Shown: piece by piece, positions 1-8,397 of the stretch
Position numbering within the stretch: position 1 is the first letter of the stretch
How the letters are laid out: each line of letters starts with the position of its first letter
Source: Gammaproteobacteria bacterium
GTDB taxonomy: Bacteria; Pseudomonadota; Gammaproteobacteria; Pseudomonadales; Halieaceae
DNA: 47,352 nucleotides
Direction: 5' to 3'
NCBI GenBank assembly: GCA_030427485.1
Contig: JAUICG010000034.1
Span: 1 to 47,352, forward strand
Made by a program: the position numbers and the translations under genes
Notes under the pieces: model-generated
The model's database searches: none
Told to the model about the DNA's origin: nothing
What the model saw: the letters and a program-made list of their open reading frames with translations, nothing else

Positions 1-726
1 CAGCAGAGCTGCGTAATCGAGTCCCAGCCAGATAAATGCGAAATAACTGACGAAGCCGACAATCAGCATCTCCAGCACCTTGCCCCGGGCATAATTGGCA
101 AACTGCTCATTCATCTCGCCCCAGATACGGCGCAACAGCGGGCGCTCCGCCGGTAAAAAGCTTGCCACCCAGTCGATTATTCCCTGACGGTCCTTGAGCA
201 AGAAAAACACCAGCATCGGAATCAGAATCATGTAGACCAACACCGTCAGAATACCGGGGATAGAGGCCAGCGACTGCTTCACCACTGCCTGGCCGAGACC
301 GGCAATTTCCGTCTGCGCGAGCGCGATGAATTCGCCCAGCTGCACCCGGCTGACAATGTGCGGATAGCGTTCGGGGAGCACACCGAGAAACTGCCGCATG
401 CTCTCCAGCATATCGGGCAACTGACTGACCAGGCTCAGCATCTGCCGCCATACCAGCGGCAACAGGGCAAAGCAGAAACCGAAGAAAACGCCGACGAAGA
501 CAAGATAGGAGATGGCGACTCCAAGCCACTGGGGCAGGCCGAGGTTCTGTAGTTGCGCAGACAGGCCCTGCACGAGGTAAGCCAGGACCAGGGCCGCCAG
601 CACGGGCGTCAGGATGTCACCAATCGTCATCAACAGAATGACTGACACGGTCAGTAATACCAGCAGCAGCACCGACTCCTCGTCGGACAGGTAACGCCTG
701 TACCACTTCTTGAAAATATCCAGCAT
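1..726 (-). CDS. perM: AI-2E/PerM-family membrane transporter (partial, runs off left edge)
   Basis: The frame is open from an ATG at 726 to base 1, giving 242 residues of a protein that is usually about 350, so the C-terminal third is missing. The N-terminus begins MLDIFKKWYRRYLSDEE and is followed by a pair of hydrophobic helices, then the long extracytoplasmic loop and renewed hydrophobic helices at the truncated end (reads ..IWLGLDYAALL). This layout is typical of the AI-2E transporter (PerM/YdgG) family, eight-helix inner-membrane proteins of which some export AI-2 and others act as Na+/H+ antiporters; the substrate here is unknown. It is transcribed away from tusA on the same strand, 107 bp downstream of it, a neighbourhood I recall from other gammaproteobacteria. 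No convincing Shine-Dalgarno is seen at 726. Confidence 0.85.
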   Translation of the reverse strand, partial: MLDIFKKWYRRYLSDEESVLLLVLLTVSVILLMTIGDILTPVLAALVLAYLVQGLSAQLQNLGLPQWLGVAISYLVFVGVFFGFCFALLPLVWRQMLSLVSQLPDMLESMRQFLGVLPERYPHIVSRVQLGEFIALAQTEIAGLGQAVVKQSLASIPGILTVLVYMILIPMLVFFLLKDRQGIIDWVASFLPAERPLLRRIWGEMNEQFANYARGKVLEMLIVGFVSYFAFIWLGLDYAALL

Positions 727-833
727 AAAAGGCCCGAAATCTACTTCGTAATATGGCAACGCCAAGCACCGATAACACAGCGCCCGATTATAACGCTGAA
801 ATTCGGCGGTTTGCGTGGGCTATCCGGGTATTC

Positions 834-1067
834 TCAACTTTTTTGCAGGAGATAGGTATAGATTCCACCCGCCTCCTCGCTGCGCAGGAGAAGATGCCCG
901 GATTGCTCGGCGAAGACACGAAAATCCCTGACTGAGCCCTGGTCGGTCGCCAGCACTCGTAATTGCTGCCCAACCTGCATCGCGTTCAGCGCCCGCTTCG
1001 CTTTCAGCAGTGGCATCGGACACGCCAGGCCGGTGGCGTCCAGTTCTATCAAATCATGGTCTGTCAT
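834..1067 (-). CDS. tusA: TusA/SirA-family sulfur carrier protein
   Basis: This 77-residue protein has the complete TusA fold signature: an N-terminal strand (LIELDATGLACPMP), the CPxP motif with Cys16 as the persulfide-carrying residue, the following helix LLKAKRALNAM, and the final strands with a GHLLLRSEE segment. Family members relay sulfane sulfur from cysteine desulfurases to tRNA thiolation, molybdenum cofactor or other sulfur acceptors in the cytoplasm. Length is normal for the family (75-85). It lies upstream of perM on the same strand and divergent from the S9 peptidase gene. Whether it is true TusA or a TusA-like paralogue (for example the Pseudomonas PA1006 type) cannot be decided without its genome-wide context. 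Confidence 0.85.
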   Translation of the reverse strand: MTDHDLIELDATGLACPMPLLKAKRALNAMQVGQQLRVLATDQGSVRDFRVFAEQSGHLLLRSEEAGGIYTYLLQKS

Positions 1068-1166
1068 GGCTTCTTTCGTTCAGATAAGCGAGGCTCTAGT
1101 ATGCGCGAGCAGCCAGCCTGATACTATTGCAAACACTGTTGTCTGACACAAAAAGGAAAGGACCGG

Positions 1167-3056
1167 GTGACCACGACACGCAAGTATGGCTCATGGGCGT
1201 CACCGATATCCGCTGCCGCCGTGGTAGAAGGCAGCCGCGGCCTCAGTTCACTGGCCTTCGACGATGGCTACCTGTACTGGGTGGAGTCGCGTCCTTTGGA
1301 GGGCGGTCGCTCCACCATCATGCGCTGGGGACCAGGTGGCGAACCCGAGGAACTACTCCCACTCCCGTGGAACGCTCGCACGCGAGTCCATGAGTACGGT
1401 GGGCGCTGCGTATTGGTCGCCGGCGGCACAATCTGGTTTTCGAACTTTGCGGACCAGCGGATCTACCGCATGAACCCGGGCAGCGAACCGGAGGCGGTAA
1501 CCCCGGCCGAAGGGTTCCGCTTTGCCGCTTTCGTACTGGATCGGGTCCGCAATCGACTGATCTGCGTGCGGGAAGACCATCGCGGCGACGGCGAGCCGCG
1601 CAACACCCTGGTTGCACTCGCGCCCGATCGCGTCACAGAGGGCGAGGTGCTGTTCGATGACGGGGATTTTGTCTCCGCACCCTGCATATCGCCAGACGGC
1701 AGTCGAATTGCCTTCACCAGCTGGCGCCACCCGAATATGCCCTGGGATAACACCAGCCTGTGGTCAGCCACATTTGACCAGCGGGGCGATCTGGCCGGAC
1801 TGACCCTGCACAATGACGGTACCAGTGAGGCAGTCCTCGACCCACAGTGGCGCGCCGATAACGCCCTGTTCGCAGTATCCGATCGGGACAACTGGTGGCA
1901 GATCTACCGGGTTACGGGCGAACTGTTCTCCAGCGTATCCCCCGGCGTGGAGCACGCAGAAATAGGCGGCCCTGACTGGTCTATCGGCAGGCACTACTAC
2001 CAGCTGCTCGACGACTATAGCATCCTGGCGCAATCCGCGAGGGCCGGCGTGGAATCACTGCTGCTGATTGACCCCACCACGTCGATATCCCGGGAACTGC
2101 CGATTGCCAGCGCGGCTATTATCGACTTCCTCGCGGTTGCGGAACAACTGTTCCTGATCAACGCCCCGGTCGACAGCGCCGCGAAAATACTGGCTACCGA
2201 TCTCGATTGCAAGGCGCCGACACTCGTACGCGCGGCCAGCGATACCCGCGTCGACACGCTATGGATTGCGCCGTTTCAACAGGTCAGCTTTCCCGGCACC
2301 GGCGGCACCCGGTCGCACGGCATTTACCTGCCGCCGACCAATCCACAATTCAAAGGACCGGACGGCGAGGCTCCCCCGTTGATTGTCAGCGTACATGGCG
2401 GGCCCACGGCCGTGGCCAGCCCCGCGTTCAAGCTCAACCATCTGTTCTGGACCAGCCGCGGCTTTGCCGTACTGGATATCAATTATCGTGGAAGCACCGG
2501 GTTTGGACGAGCCTATCGCCGTTCGCTGTATGGCTACTGGGGCCTGTACGATGTAGAGGACGCCGTTGCCGGGGCTGCCTGGCTCGCCCGGCAGGGCTTG
2601 GCGGACCCGGAGCGTCTCATCATACGCGGTGGTAGCGCCGGCGGACTGACCACGCTGTCTGCCCTGGCCTTTCACGATACATTTTCCGCCGGCGCGAGTT
2701 ACTATGGCGTCAGTGATATCGAAGCTCTCGCCAAAGACACGCACAAATTCGAATCGCGCTACCTGGACCAGTTGATCGGCCCTTATCCGGAGCGCATCGA
2801 CCTCTACCGCGCGCGCTCCCCCATTCATCATCTCGAGGGCTTCAACGCGCCATTGCTACTGTTGCAGGGACTGGACGACCCGATCGTACCGCCCAACCAG
2901 TCCGAGATGATTTACGAGGCACTGAAAGCACGGGGCGTACCCGCGGAATATCTCGCATTCGAGGGTGAATCCCACGGTTTTCGCAAGGCCGAAAACCAGA
3001 TTCGCGCGCTGGAGGCGGAGCGCGATTTCTATTCCCGCGTGCTGGGCCTCGCCTGA
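1167..3056 (+). CDS. S9-family prolyl oligopeptidase-like serine peptidase
   Basis: A 629-residue peptidase with a GTG start at 1167, supported by an AGGAAAGGA ribosome-binding site 7-8 bases upstream. The N-terminal ~380 residues form a beta-propeller (repeated WSATF, DPQWRADNALFAVSD type blades). The C-terminal alpha/beta-hydrolase domain carries the nucleophile in RGGSAGG (Ser490), the acid in LDDPIVPPNQ and the His in ESHGFRK, so the triad is complete. There is no signal peptide, which implies a cytoplasmic enzyme that trims short peptides. It resembles the dipeptidyl aminopeptidase/acylaminoacyl peptidase branch (COG1506) most closely; exact specificity is unknown. It stands alone, divergent from tusA. 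Confidence 0.9.
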   Translation: MTTTRKYGSWASPISAAAVVEGSRGLSSLAFDDGYLYWVESRPLEGGRSTIMRWGPGGEPEELLPLPWNARTRVHEYGGRCVLVAGGTIWFSNFADQRIYRMNPGSEPEAVTPAEGFRFAAFVLDRVRNRLICVREDHRGDGEPRNTLVALAPDRVTEGEVLFDDGDFVSAPCISPDGSRIAFTSWRHPNMPWDNTSLWSATFDQRGDLAGLTLHNDGTSEAVLDPQWRADNALFAVSDRDNWWQIYRVTGELFSSVSPGVEHAEIGGPDWSIGRHYYQLLDDYSILAQSARAGVESLLLIDPTTSISRELPIASAAIIDFLAVAEQLFLINAPVDSAAKILATDLDCKAPTLVRAASDTRVDTLWIAPFQQVSFPGTGGTRSHGIYLPPTNPQFKGPDGEAPPLIVSVHGGPTAVASPAFKLNHLFWTSRGFAVLDINYRGSTGFGRAYRRSLYGYWGLYDVEDAVAGAAWLARQGLADPERLIIRGGSAGGLTTLSALAFHDTFSAGASYYGVSDIEALAKDTHKFESRYLDQLIGPYPERIDLYRARSPIHHLEGFNAPLLLLQGLDDPIVPPNQSEMIYEALKARGVPAEYLAFEGESHGFRKAENQIRALEAERDFYSRVLGLA

Positions 3057-3153
3057 GACAGGTAGTGACAATATCCGGTATCGCCGCGTATCAGGCCCCG
3101 AATTTTCCTGCTCCGGGACAGTCCGTTCCCTGGCCGGAAATGCTACTCTATCT

Positions 3154-3168
3154 ATCCGGTGACCGGAT
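3154..3168. promoter_or_regulatory. 15-bp perfect dyad upstream of the kinase fusion gene
   Basis: ATCCGGT-G-ACCGGAT is a perfect 7-bp inverted repeat around one central base. It ends 18 bp before the start codon at 3187. Its size and position fit a repressor operator, but no cognate regulator is visible in the window. It could instead be a chance palindrome. Confidence 0.3.
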
Positions 3169-3186
3169 CAACAAGCCTGTTTTCGC

Positions 3187-4770
3187 ATGAATAACGACAC
3201 TATTGCCCAGCTGATGCGAACGTTCCCGGCAGACACCCCCAACGGGCCGGCATCGCTGCGAGAAACGCATATTTCCTGGGTTATTCTCCATGACGAATTC
3301 GCGTACAAAATCAAGAAGCCTGTCGACTTCGGATTCCTGGATTTTTCCAATATCGAGTTACGTCGCCACTACTGTGAAGAGGAGCTGAGGCTCAACCGCC
3401 GGTTTTCGCCCGAGCTCTATCTCGCCGTCGTGCGCATCACCCGGGGCGAGCACGGCATGGAAATAGACGGCGATGGCGTGGTCATCGATTACGCGGTCAA
3501 AATGCGCCGTTTTGACGAGGCACAACTACTCGACGATATCGCCGCTCGCGGCGACCTGGATAACACCACCGTACGAGCTCTGGCGAGGGAAATGGCGCGC
3601 CTGCACGAAGCACTGCCGAGTCATACGCCGCCGCCAGACGGCGACGCGCCCGGGACGCCGGGCGCGCTGCGAGAAGCCATCGAGCAAAATTTCCGGCAAA
3701 TTATGCACTACCCTCTCGCAGACGCGGTAGCACAGCAACTGGGTGAAATTGATCGCTGGTCACAGCGCAGTTTTCAGGCCCTGCACCCGTTGATGACACA
3801 GCGCCTGGAGCAAGGCAGAGTCGTCGACGGCCACGGCGACGCACACCTTGGCAATATCGCGCTGGTGAACGACAGGGTACGACTGTTTGACTGCATAGAG
3901 TTCAATGCGTCATTTCGCATCATGGATAGCATTTCCGAAATTGCCTTCCTGGCAATGGACATCGATGCACGGGGGCTCCACTGGGCCTCCTGTCGATTAT
4001 TGGTGGATTACCTTGAATACAGCGGCGATTACGGCGGACTGCCCCTGATCGACCTGTACCGCTGTTACTTTGCGATGGTACGCGCCAAGGTCAGCCTGCT
4101 GCGGGAGTCGCCTAAAAAGGCCGGCATCGAGGATACCGAAGGCTACCGGGATTTTCTGCACTACCTCGAGATCGCACATGCCAGCACAAGACCCAGGCCC
4201 GTTTTTATCGCTATCACGCACGGCGTTTCCGGGAGCGGAAAGTCCACTATCGCGGGCGCCTTGGTCGAAACCAGTGGGGCGGTACGCATTCGCTCAGATG
4301 TCGAGCGCAAGCGACTTGCCGGCATGGCGCCAGAGCAGCGCAGCGAAGTACGGCAGCAGCACTCCCTTTATGGGGCTGCGATGACCGGGAAAACCTTCGC
4401 CCGACTGGAGGCGCTGGCAAAGACCGTCATCGAGGCGGGGTTTGCCGTTATTGTCGATGCCACCTTCCTGGAAAGCAGGCACCGCCTGCCTTTCCAGCGC
4501 CTCGCGCGCGAACTGTCGGTACCCTATGTGATTCTCGACTGTGGCGCCCCGCTGGACGAATTGCGCCGGCGGCTCATCGCACGCGCACGCCAGGCCGAGG
4601 ACGCATCCGAGGCCGATGTCGCAGTGATGGAAAAGCAACTCGCCAGGGCAAAGCCATTAACAGCGGAGGAACGCTCCCATCGGTTCGCGGTGGGACCTGA
4701 TTCGGAAATGGCGGCTCTCTGGCAACGCCTTCAGGCACAAATCGCCGAGCCGTCATCTGCCACTGCATAG
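3187..4770 (+). CDS. Fused APH-like kinase / AAA-type P-loop kinase
   Basis: A 527-residue two-domain protein. The N-terminal half (to about residue 330) is an aminoglycoside-phosphotransferase-like kinase: it shows the catalytic loop HGDAHLGN (H216-N223) and a downstream DCIEF that supplies the Mg-binding Asp. The C-terminal part is a P-loop nucleotide kinase with Walker A GVSGSGKST at about 346-354 and an RIRSDVERK motif typical of the zeta-toxin/chloramphenicol-phosphotransferase-like AAA_33 group. This is the COG2187-COG0645 fusion known in many proteobacteria, whose substrate is not established. Its 3' end overlaps the oppositely oriented AstE-like gene by 40 bp (4731-4770). A 15-bp dyad sits just before the start. 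Confidence 0.85.
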   Translation: MNNDTIAQLMRTFPADTPNGPASLRETHISWVILHDEFAYKIKKPVDFGFLDFSNIELRRHYCEEELRLNRRFSPELYLAVVRITRGEHGMEIDGDGVVIDYAVKMRRFDEAQLLDDIAARGDLDNTTVRALAREMARLHEALPSHTPPPDGDAPGTPGALREAIEQNFRQIMHYPLADAVAQQLGEIDRWSQRSFQALHPLMTQRLEQGRVVDGHGDAHLGNIALVNDRVRLFDCIEFNASFRIMDSISEIAFLAMDIDARGLHWASCRLLVDYLEYSGDYGGLPLIDLYRCYFAMVRAKVSLLRESPKKAGIEDTEGYRDFLHYLEIAHASTRPRPVFIAITHGVSGSGKSTIAGALVETSGAVRIRSDVERKRLAGMAPEQRSEVRQQHSLYGAAMTGKTFARLEALAKTVIEAGFAVIVDATFLESRHRLPFQRLARELSVPYVILDCGAPLDELRRRLIARARQAEDASEADVAVMEKQLARAKPLTAEERSHRFAVGPDSEMAALWQRLQAQIAEPSSATA

Positions 4771-5765
4771 AAAAGACAATCGGACTCGGCAATCGCGGCA
4801 TTATTGGTAATCATGAATAACTTGAGCGGGCGGGCAGGATAAAGCTCTCCATCGACGATGCGAACCAGTTTTGTCACCGCGCAGCTTCCGCTGGCATCCT
4901 GTGCCCGGAACAGGTTGCGTTCAGAACCCCTGGCCCAGCCCAACTGTGTGTCGGCGGACACACTGCCGAAATTATGGTGCTCGATATCCGACCGGAGCGT
5001 AATGTCGTAGGATTCACAGGGCTGATCGGCATAAGTGAGCGTCACATGCTCGCACAGTTCCAGCCGAATCGGGTTGTGCAGCAATTCCAGGCCCCAGTCC
5101 GTTTCATCCTGGGCCAGCACAGTCGGTGCCAGGAAGTAGCGGCGCAATCCCTCATAGGCCAATGCATGCGCTTCCTCATCCAGCCGTCCGCCCACCTCGA
5201 CAGTAACCGTCGGATAACTGTGTTCGCTGATGTCCATCAATGCGCCCAGGCCGAGATTCGACACGATCATGCGCTGCGTGAACAATGAAACCAGTGCATC
5301 GTGCTGACGGTCCATGTGTGTGCAGACACCGAAGGAAGGCCCGGAGCCGGAGGTATTGTGAATGTCGATGACCGCTTCCGGGTGATGCAGACGCAAGATC
5401 TCGAGAATTTCCTCTGCCAGGGCACCTTGCGCGTCGTCAAAAGGCGCGCGAAAGCAACGATTGAGATCCCGCGCCCGCGGCAGCATGCGGTGACTGAAAG
5501 CAGGTGGTGCCAGCGCGGCAACCACCGAAGCCACGATACATACCACATTGACCGCCGGCCGCAGACCGCTCTGCAGCCAGTGATACACTGCCATTACCCC
5601 AGAGGGTTCATTGCCATGCAACAGTGTAACCAGCGCACGCGTACGGGTATTGTCCTCTCCATCCAGAAAGATGCACGTGGGAGCGCCCAGCTCACGCAGG
5701 AACTCTTCCACACCACTGCCCAGCTCCGACACCGGCGGATTTCTCAGAAACCGAACTCGACTCAT
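4731..5765 (-). CDS. AstE/aspartoacylase-like zinc amidohydrolase
   Basis: A 344-residue M14-like zinc hydrolase. The start is placed at 5765, where ATG overlaps the stop of the upstream ligase gene as ATGA; a longer reading from 5804 would intrude into that gene. Zinc ligands are visible in LLHGNEPSG (His50, Glu53) and VIDIHNTSG (His136), the substrate-arginine segment is RDLNRCF (99-105), and a catalytic Glu lies in VTVEVGG. Family members remove acyl groups from amino acids (succinylglutamate, N-acetylaspartate), but no ast operon genes are nearby. Translational coupling to a GCS2 ligase suggests it processes the amide made by that ligase. The 3' end overlaps the convergent kinase gene. 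Confidence 0.85.
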   Translation of the reverse strand: MSRVRFLRNPPVSELGSGVEEFLRELGAPTCIFLDGEDNTRTRALVTLLHGNEPSGVMAVYHWLQSGLRPAVNVVCIVASVVAALAPPAFSHRMLPRARDLNRCFRAPFDDAQGALAEEILEILRLHHPEAVIDIHNTSGSGPSFGVCTHMDRQHDALVSLFTQRMIVSNLGLGALMDISEHSYPTVTVEVGGRLDEEAHALAYEGLRRYFLAPTVLAQDETDWGLELLHNPIRLELCEHVTLTYADQPCESYDITLRSDIEHHNFGSVSADTQLGWARGSERNLFRAQDASGSCAVTKLVRIVDGELYPARPLKLFMITNNAAIAESDCLFYAVADDGSAICA

Positions 5766-7240
5766 AACTGCCACTCCGCCACGGGTATGTTCTCCACACT
5801 GCATTCAATGAATTCTTCAAGCAGCCTGTGCAGTGCCGCTTGCGTTGGCATTCGCTCTTTCAATGAAGACAGCCGCGCGAGTTGCCAACTCGCCCCTGTC
5901 TGGCAACGCTGCAGGCGCTGCTCTATCACTGCGAGGTAGCGCGCAGCCTCGTCAGCCGCAATCCCTATCGAATCGAGGCCCAGCCGCGCTGTGGGCAACA
6001 GCTGCTCTATGATAGCGCGAACAGGCTGTTCGGAATGTCCGAACTTTCCACTGTCGGGCCAGACCAGCCTGGCCGCAAGGCCGTGCTGCGCCGCCCGGTA
6101 GAAATTATACTCGGCGATACCAAAGGGTATGGCCGGCAACAGGCGATTGATATCGGCCCGCATACCCTCGGCGAGGCCAATCAGGAAAGCGGCGTTGGCC
6201 GCCATGTCCAGCGCTGTCGGCCCGGCCGGCAGCGCGCGCATTTCGATGCGCAGATGTCCACCGTCGGCATCGTCGTAAACTGGCCGGTTCCACAGCCACA
6301 CGGTACTCTGGTGCAAACGCAGTTCAGAAAGCACGGGTGTTCTGCCCGCCTCGAGATCGCATTGTGGTGACGACACCGAACACACCGGGAGCAACGGCGG
6401 GTAGATATGCGCCACTTCAGTGAATAACTCCAATGCCCCGCGCCGTACCCAGCCCTGGCCAAAGTTCACCCGCGCCGGCTCGTTCCAGGTATAGCGGTCG
6501 ACCCGACGTGTATCGATGGATTGCTTGAACAGTGGTATACGGGTTTCCTGCCACAGGCGATGACCAAACAACGTGGGAGAATTGGCGCCTACCGCCACCG
6601 CGAGCGGTGTGACTAACTGAATGGCGTTGAAAGTATCGGCGAAATGTTGAGGTTGCACACGATAATGAATCTGAAAAGAGGTGTTGGCGCCTTCCAGCGT
6701 GATGTCTGCCATCTCCAGTTGCAGCGGATCTTTCCCGTCAATGTCGATCCTGAAGCGATCACTTCGTCGCAGTAACTGGGCCACCAATGCATGGTAGCGC
6801 TTGCGATCGGTAACGCAATGCGCTCCGAAATCCGACTGGCGCAGTGTTGGAAGAATACCGATTGGAACGATGCGTCCTCCAAACGTCGCTGCCACATCGC
6901 CGACCGTTTTCAGTTTGTCAAGAATTTCTCCCTCGATAGAGGCCAGCGGGCGGCTGTGCAGCGGGCACGGGGTGAGATTGTATTCGAGGTTGTAGCGATT
7001 CAACTCCAGGGACAACTGTGCGTCCTGCGCAGAATCACAAATTTCCTGATTGCGGTGCAGTGGTTTTCCCTCGGCATCGACAATGTACATCTCCAGTTCA
7101 GCGCCCAGGGATCCCGCGCCAGTGCCAAAGCCCGGCGTCGCCAGCATCACTTCCAACGCGGCCAGGTTTTCCTGCAGGGCGTTAGCGAACAGCCGAAAGT
7201 CTTCAGCGTCAAATGAAGTCTGCTTGATGTCTGTACCCAT
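5762..7240 (-). CDS. GCS2-type glutamate-cysteine ligase family amidoligase
   Basis: A 492-residue carboxylate-amine ligase of the glutamine-synthetase-like superfamily. The GAELEMYIVD motif near residue 45, ADITLEGANTSFQIHYRVQP and the ETRIPLFKQSIDTRR segment fit the GCS2/YbdK-like branch, which couples ATP hydrolysis to gamma-glutamyl or related amide bond formation. It is the first gene of a two-gene operon; its TGA overlaps the ATG of the AstE-like gene, so the two products are probably made in fixed ratio. Glutathione synthesis is possible, but no GshB is present here and the pairing with an amidohydrolase points to a specialised amide or modification cycle. The real substrate is unknown. 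Confidence 0.82.
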   Translation of the reverse strand: MGTDIKQTSFDAEDFRLFANALQENLAALEVMLATPGFGTGAGSLGAELEMYIVDAEGKPLHRNQEICDSAQDAQLSLELNRYNLEYNLTPCPLHSRPLASIEGEILDKLKTVGDVAATFGGRIVPIGILPTLRQSDFGAHCVTDRKRYHALVAQLLRRSDRFRIDIDGKDPLQLEMADITLEGANTSFQIHYRVQPQHFADTFNAIQLVTPLAVAVGANSPTLFGHRLWQETRIPLFKQSIDTRRVDRYTWNEPARVNFGQGWVRRGALELFTEVAHIYPPLLPVCSVSSPQCDLEAGRTPVLSELRLHQSTVWLWNRPVYDDADGGHLRIEMRALPAGPTALDMAANAAFLIGLAEGMRADINRLLPAIPFGIAEYNFYRAAQHGLAARLVWPDSGKFGHSEQPVRAIIEQLLPTARLGLDSIGIAADEAARYLAVIEQRLQRCQTGASWQLARLSSLKERMPTQAALHRLLEEFIECSVENIPVAEWQL

Positions 7241-7597
7241 AACGGCCTAACGTGTCCGGAACTATCCGGCTTGCTGTTGATCTGCGTTGTCTGGTTTGCG
7301 GGTGGTCACGGCGCCCGACCTATCTCGACCACCGGATGATGTCAATTCACTGCAGGCCCACCTTTGTACTGCCGATGACCACCCGATTGTGCACGATTTT
7401 CTGCTGCGATGCCCAGGGAAATCCGGATACTTTCACTGTCCACCGATGGCCCAAACCAGCAATGTTCAAGAGCGGCGCGGAACAACAGTCTGCTATCGCG
7501 GGTTTTGCACAGAACCCTGGTGTGAGCCGTGTTGCCGGGAGATTTTCTGCTATGCTGCCAGTGCAACTGTTACGACTCCCCGATAAAAGGTGTGACT
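7241..7597. other. 357-bp divergent intergenic region with three copies of a GACCACC motif
   Basis: No convincing gene is seen here. A 10-bp sequence CGGGTGGTCA at 7299-7308 recurs inverted as TGACCACCCG at 7376-7385, and a near copy CGACCACCGG lies between them at 7326-7335. An extended -10 candidate, TGCTATGCT, lies at 7548-7556, about 40 bp before the methyltransferase start. The region must hold promoters for both the ligase operon (minus) and the methyltransferase (plus). The repeated motif may be a regulator site. Confidence 0.35.
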
Positions 7598-8359
7598 ATG
7601 GCGCTCGCTAGAGCTTTTTACAAATTTCTGAAGAAGCGAAAAAGTCACATGAAACGATTCCAGCTGTTGACCGAGATTGGAAAAAAGCTGGTGCCCGAGT
7701 ACCGGTACAGCTGGCCGTATATGGACTGGTATCATGACGAGCCCTTTAATGACTACCTGAAACGCTTCGACGAACTGGACCACTTCAACACTGATCGTCG
7801 ACACACGGTTTACCAGCTAATGCGCCTGACTGAGGCTGTTCCTGGCGACACCGCGGAGTGCGGTTCACTCGAAGGCGCTGGCAGCTACCTGATCCATCTC
7901 ATGAATGAGCAATGCAGGCAGCATACACGGTGGCACCACATTTTTGACTCTTTCGAGGGGCTTTCCGCACCGGCGGCCGGCGATGGTAGCCACTGGAAAA
8001 AGGGCGACCTGTCCGTCTCGATGAACGAGGTAAGGGACAACATGGGGGCCTTTGACAGGTACAGTCTGTACAAAGGCTGGATTCCGGAACGCTTCCCGGA
8101 TGTTGCAGACAAACAGTTCTCATTCGTACACATTGACGTAGACCTGTTCCAACCCACCTTTGATACCATCAATTTTTTTTACCCGCGACTGAACCCCGGT
8201 GGCATTATTGTCTGTGACGACTATGGTTCCTCACTGTGTCCTGGAGCAACCCGGGCAATCGATGAATACCTGGCGGACAAACCCGAAAAAATGCTGTTCA
8301 TGACCTGCGGCAGCGGATTTATGATCAAAGGGAAGGAGACCGCCGCTCAATTGTGCTGA
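7598..8359 (+). CDS. TylF/MycF-family SAM-dependent O-methyltransferase
   Basis: A 253-residue class I methyltransferase. The start at 7598 (MALARAFYKFL) follows an AAAAGG ribosome-binding site; an upstream in-frame ATG at 7529 lacks one and lies in the promoter region. The SAM-binding motif is AECGSLEGAGSYL, and the metal-binding and catalytic acidic residues are in FVHIDVDLFQPT and GGIIVCDDYGSS, both diagnostic of the macrocin O-methyltransferase (TylF) family. Such enzymes methylate sugar hydroxyls in macrolides, but in many bacteria they modify surface glycans. The convergent AsnB and glycosyltransferase genes next door support a glycan or small glycoside role. Confidence 0.85.
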   Translation: MALARAFYKFLKKRKSHMKRFQLLTEIGKKLVPEYRYSWPYMDWYHDEPFNDYLKRFDELDHFNTDRRHTVYQLMRLTEAVPGDTAECGSLEGAGSYLIHLMNEQCRQHTRWHHIFDSFEGLSAPAAGDGSHWKKGDLSVSMNEVRDNMGAFDRYSLYKGWIPERFPDVADKQFSFVHIDVDLFQPTFDTINFFYPRLNPGGIIVCDDYGSSLCPGATRAIDEYLADKPEKMLFMTCGSGFMIKGKETAAQLC

Positions 8360-8361
8360 GT

Positions 8362-8375
8362 CCAACCCAGGTTGG
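8362..8375. terminator. Short inverted repeat between convergent genes
   Basis: CCAACC-CA-GGTTGG lies in the 38-bp gap between the converging methyltransferase and asparagine synthase genes. With a CCAG loop it makes a 5-bp stem that can be extended by a GAG/CTC pairing past a bulged T. There is no T-run, so termination is only possible, not shown. Confidence 0.25.
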
Positions 8376-8397
8376 CTCTCACCACTGGCAAGGGCGT

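Noticed and set aside
753..935. Short plus-strand frame at the tusA 3' end.
   Set aside because: It overlaps tusA in antisense over much of its length and has no ribosome-binding site or family resemblance.
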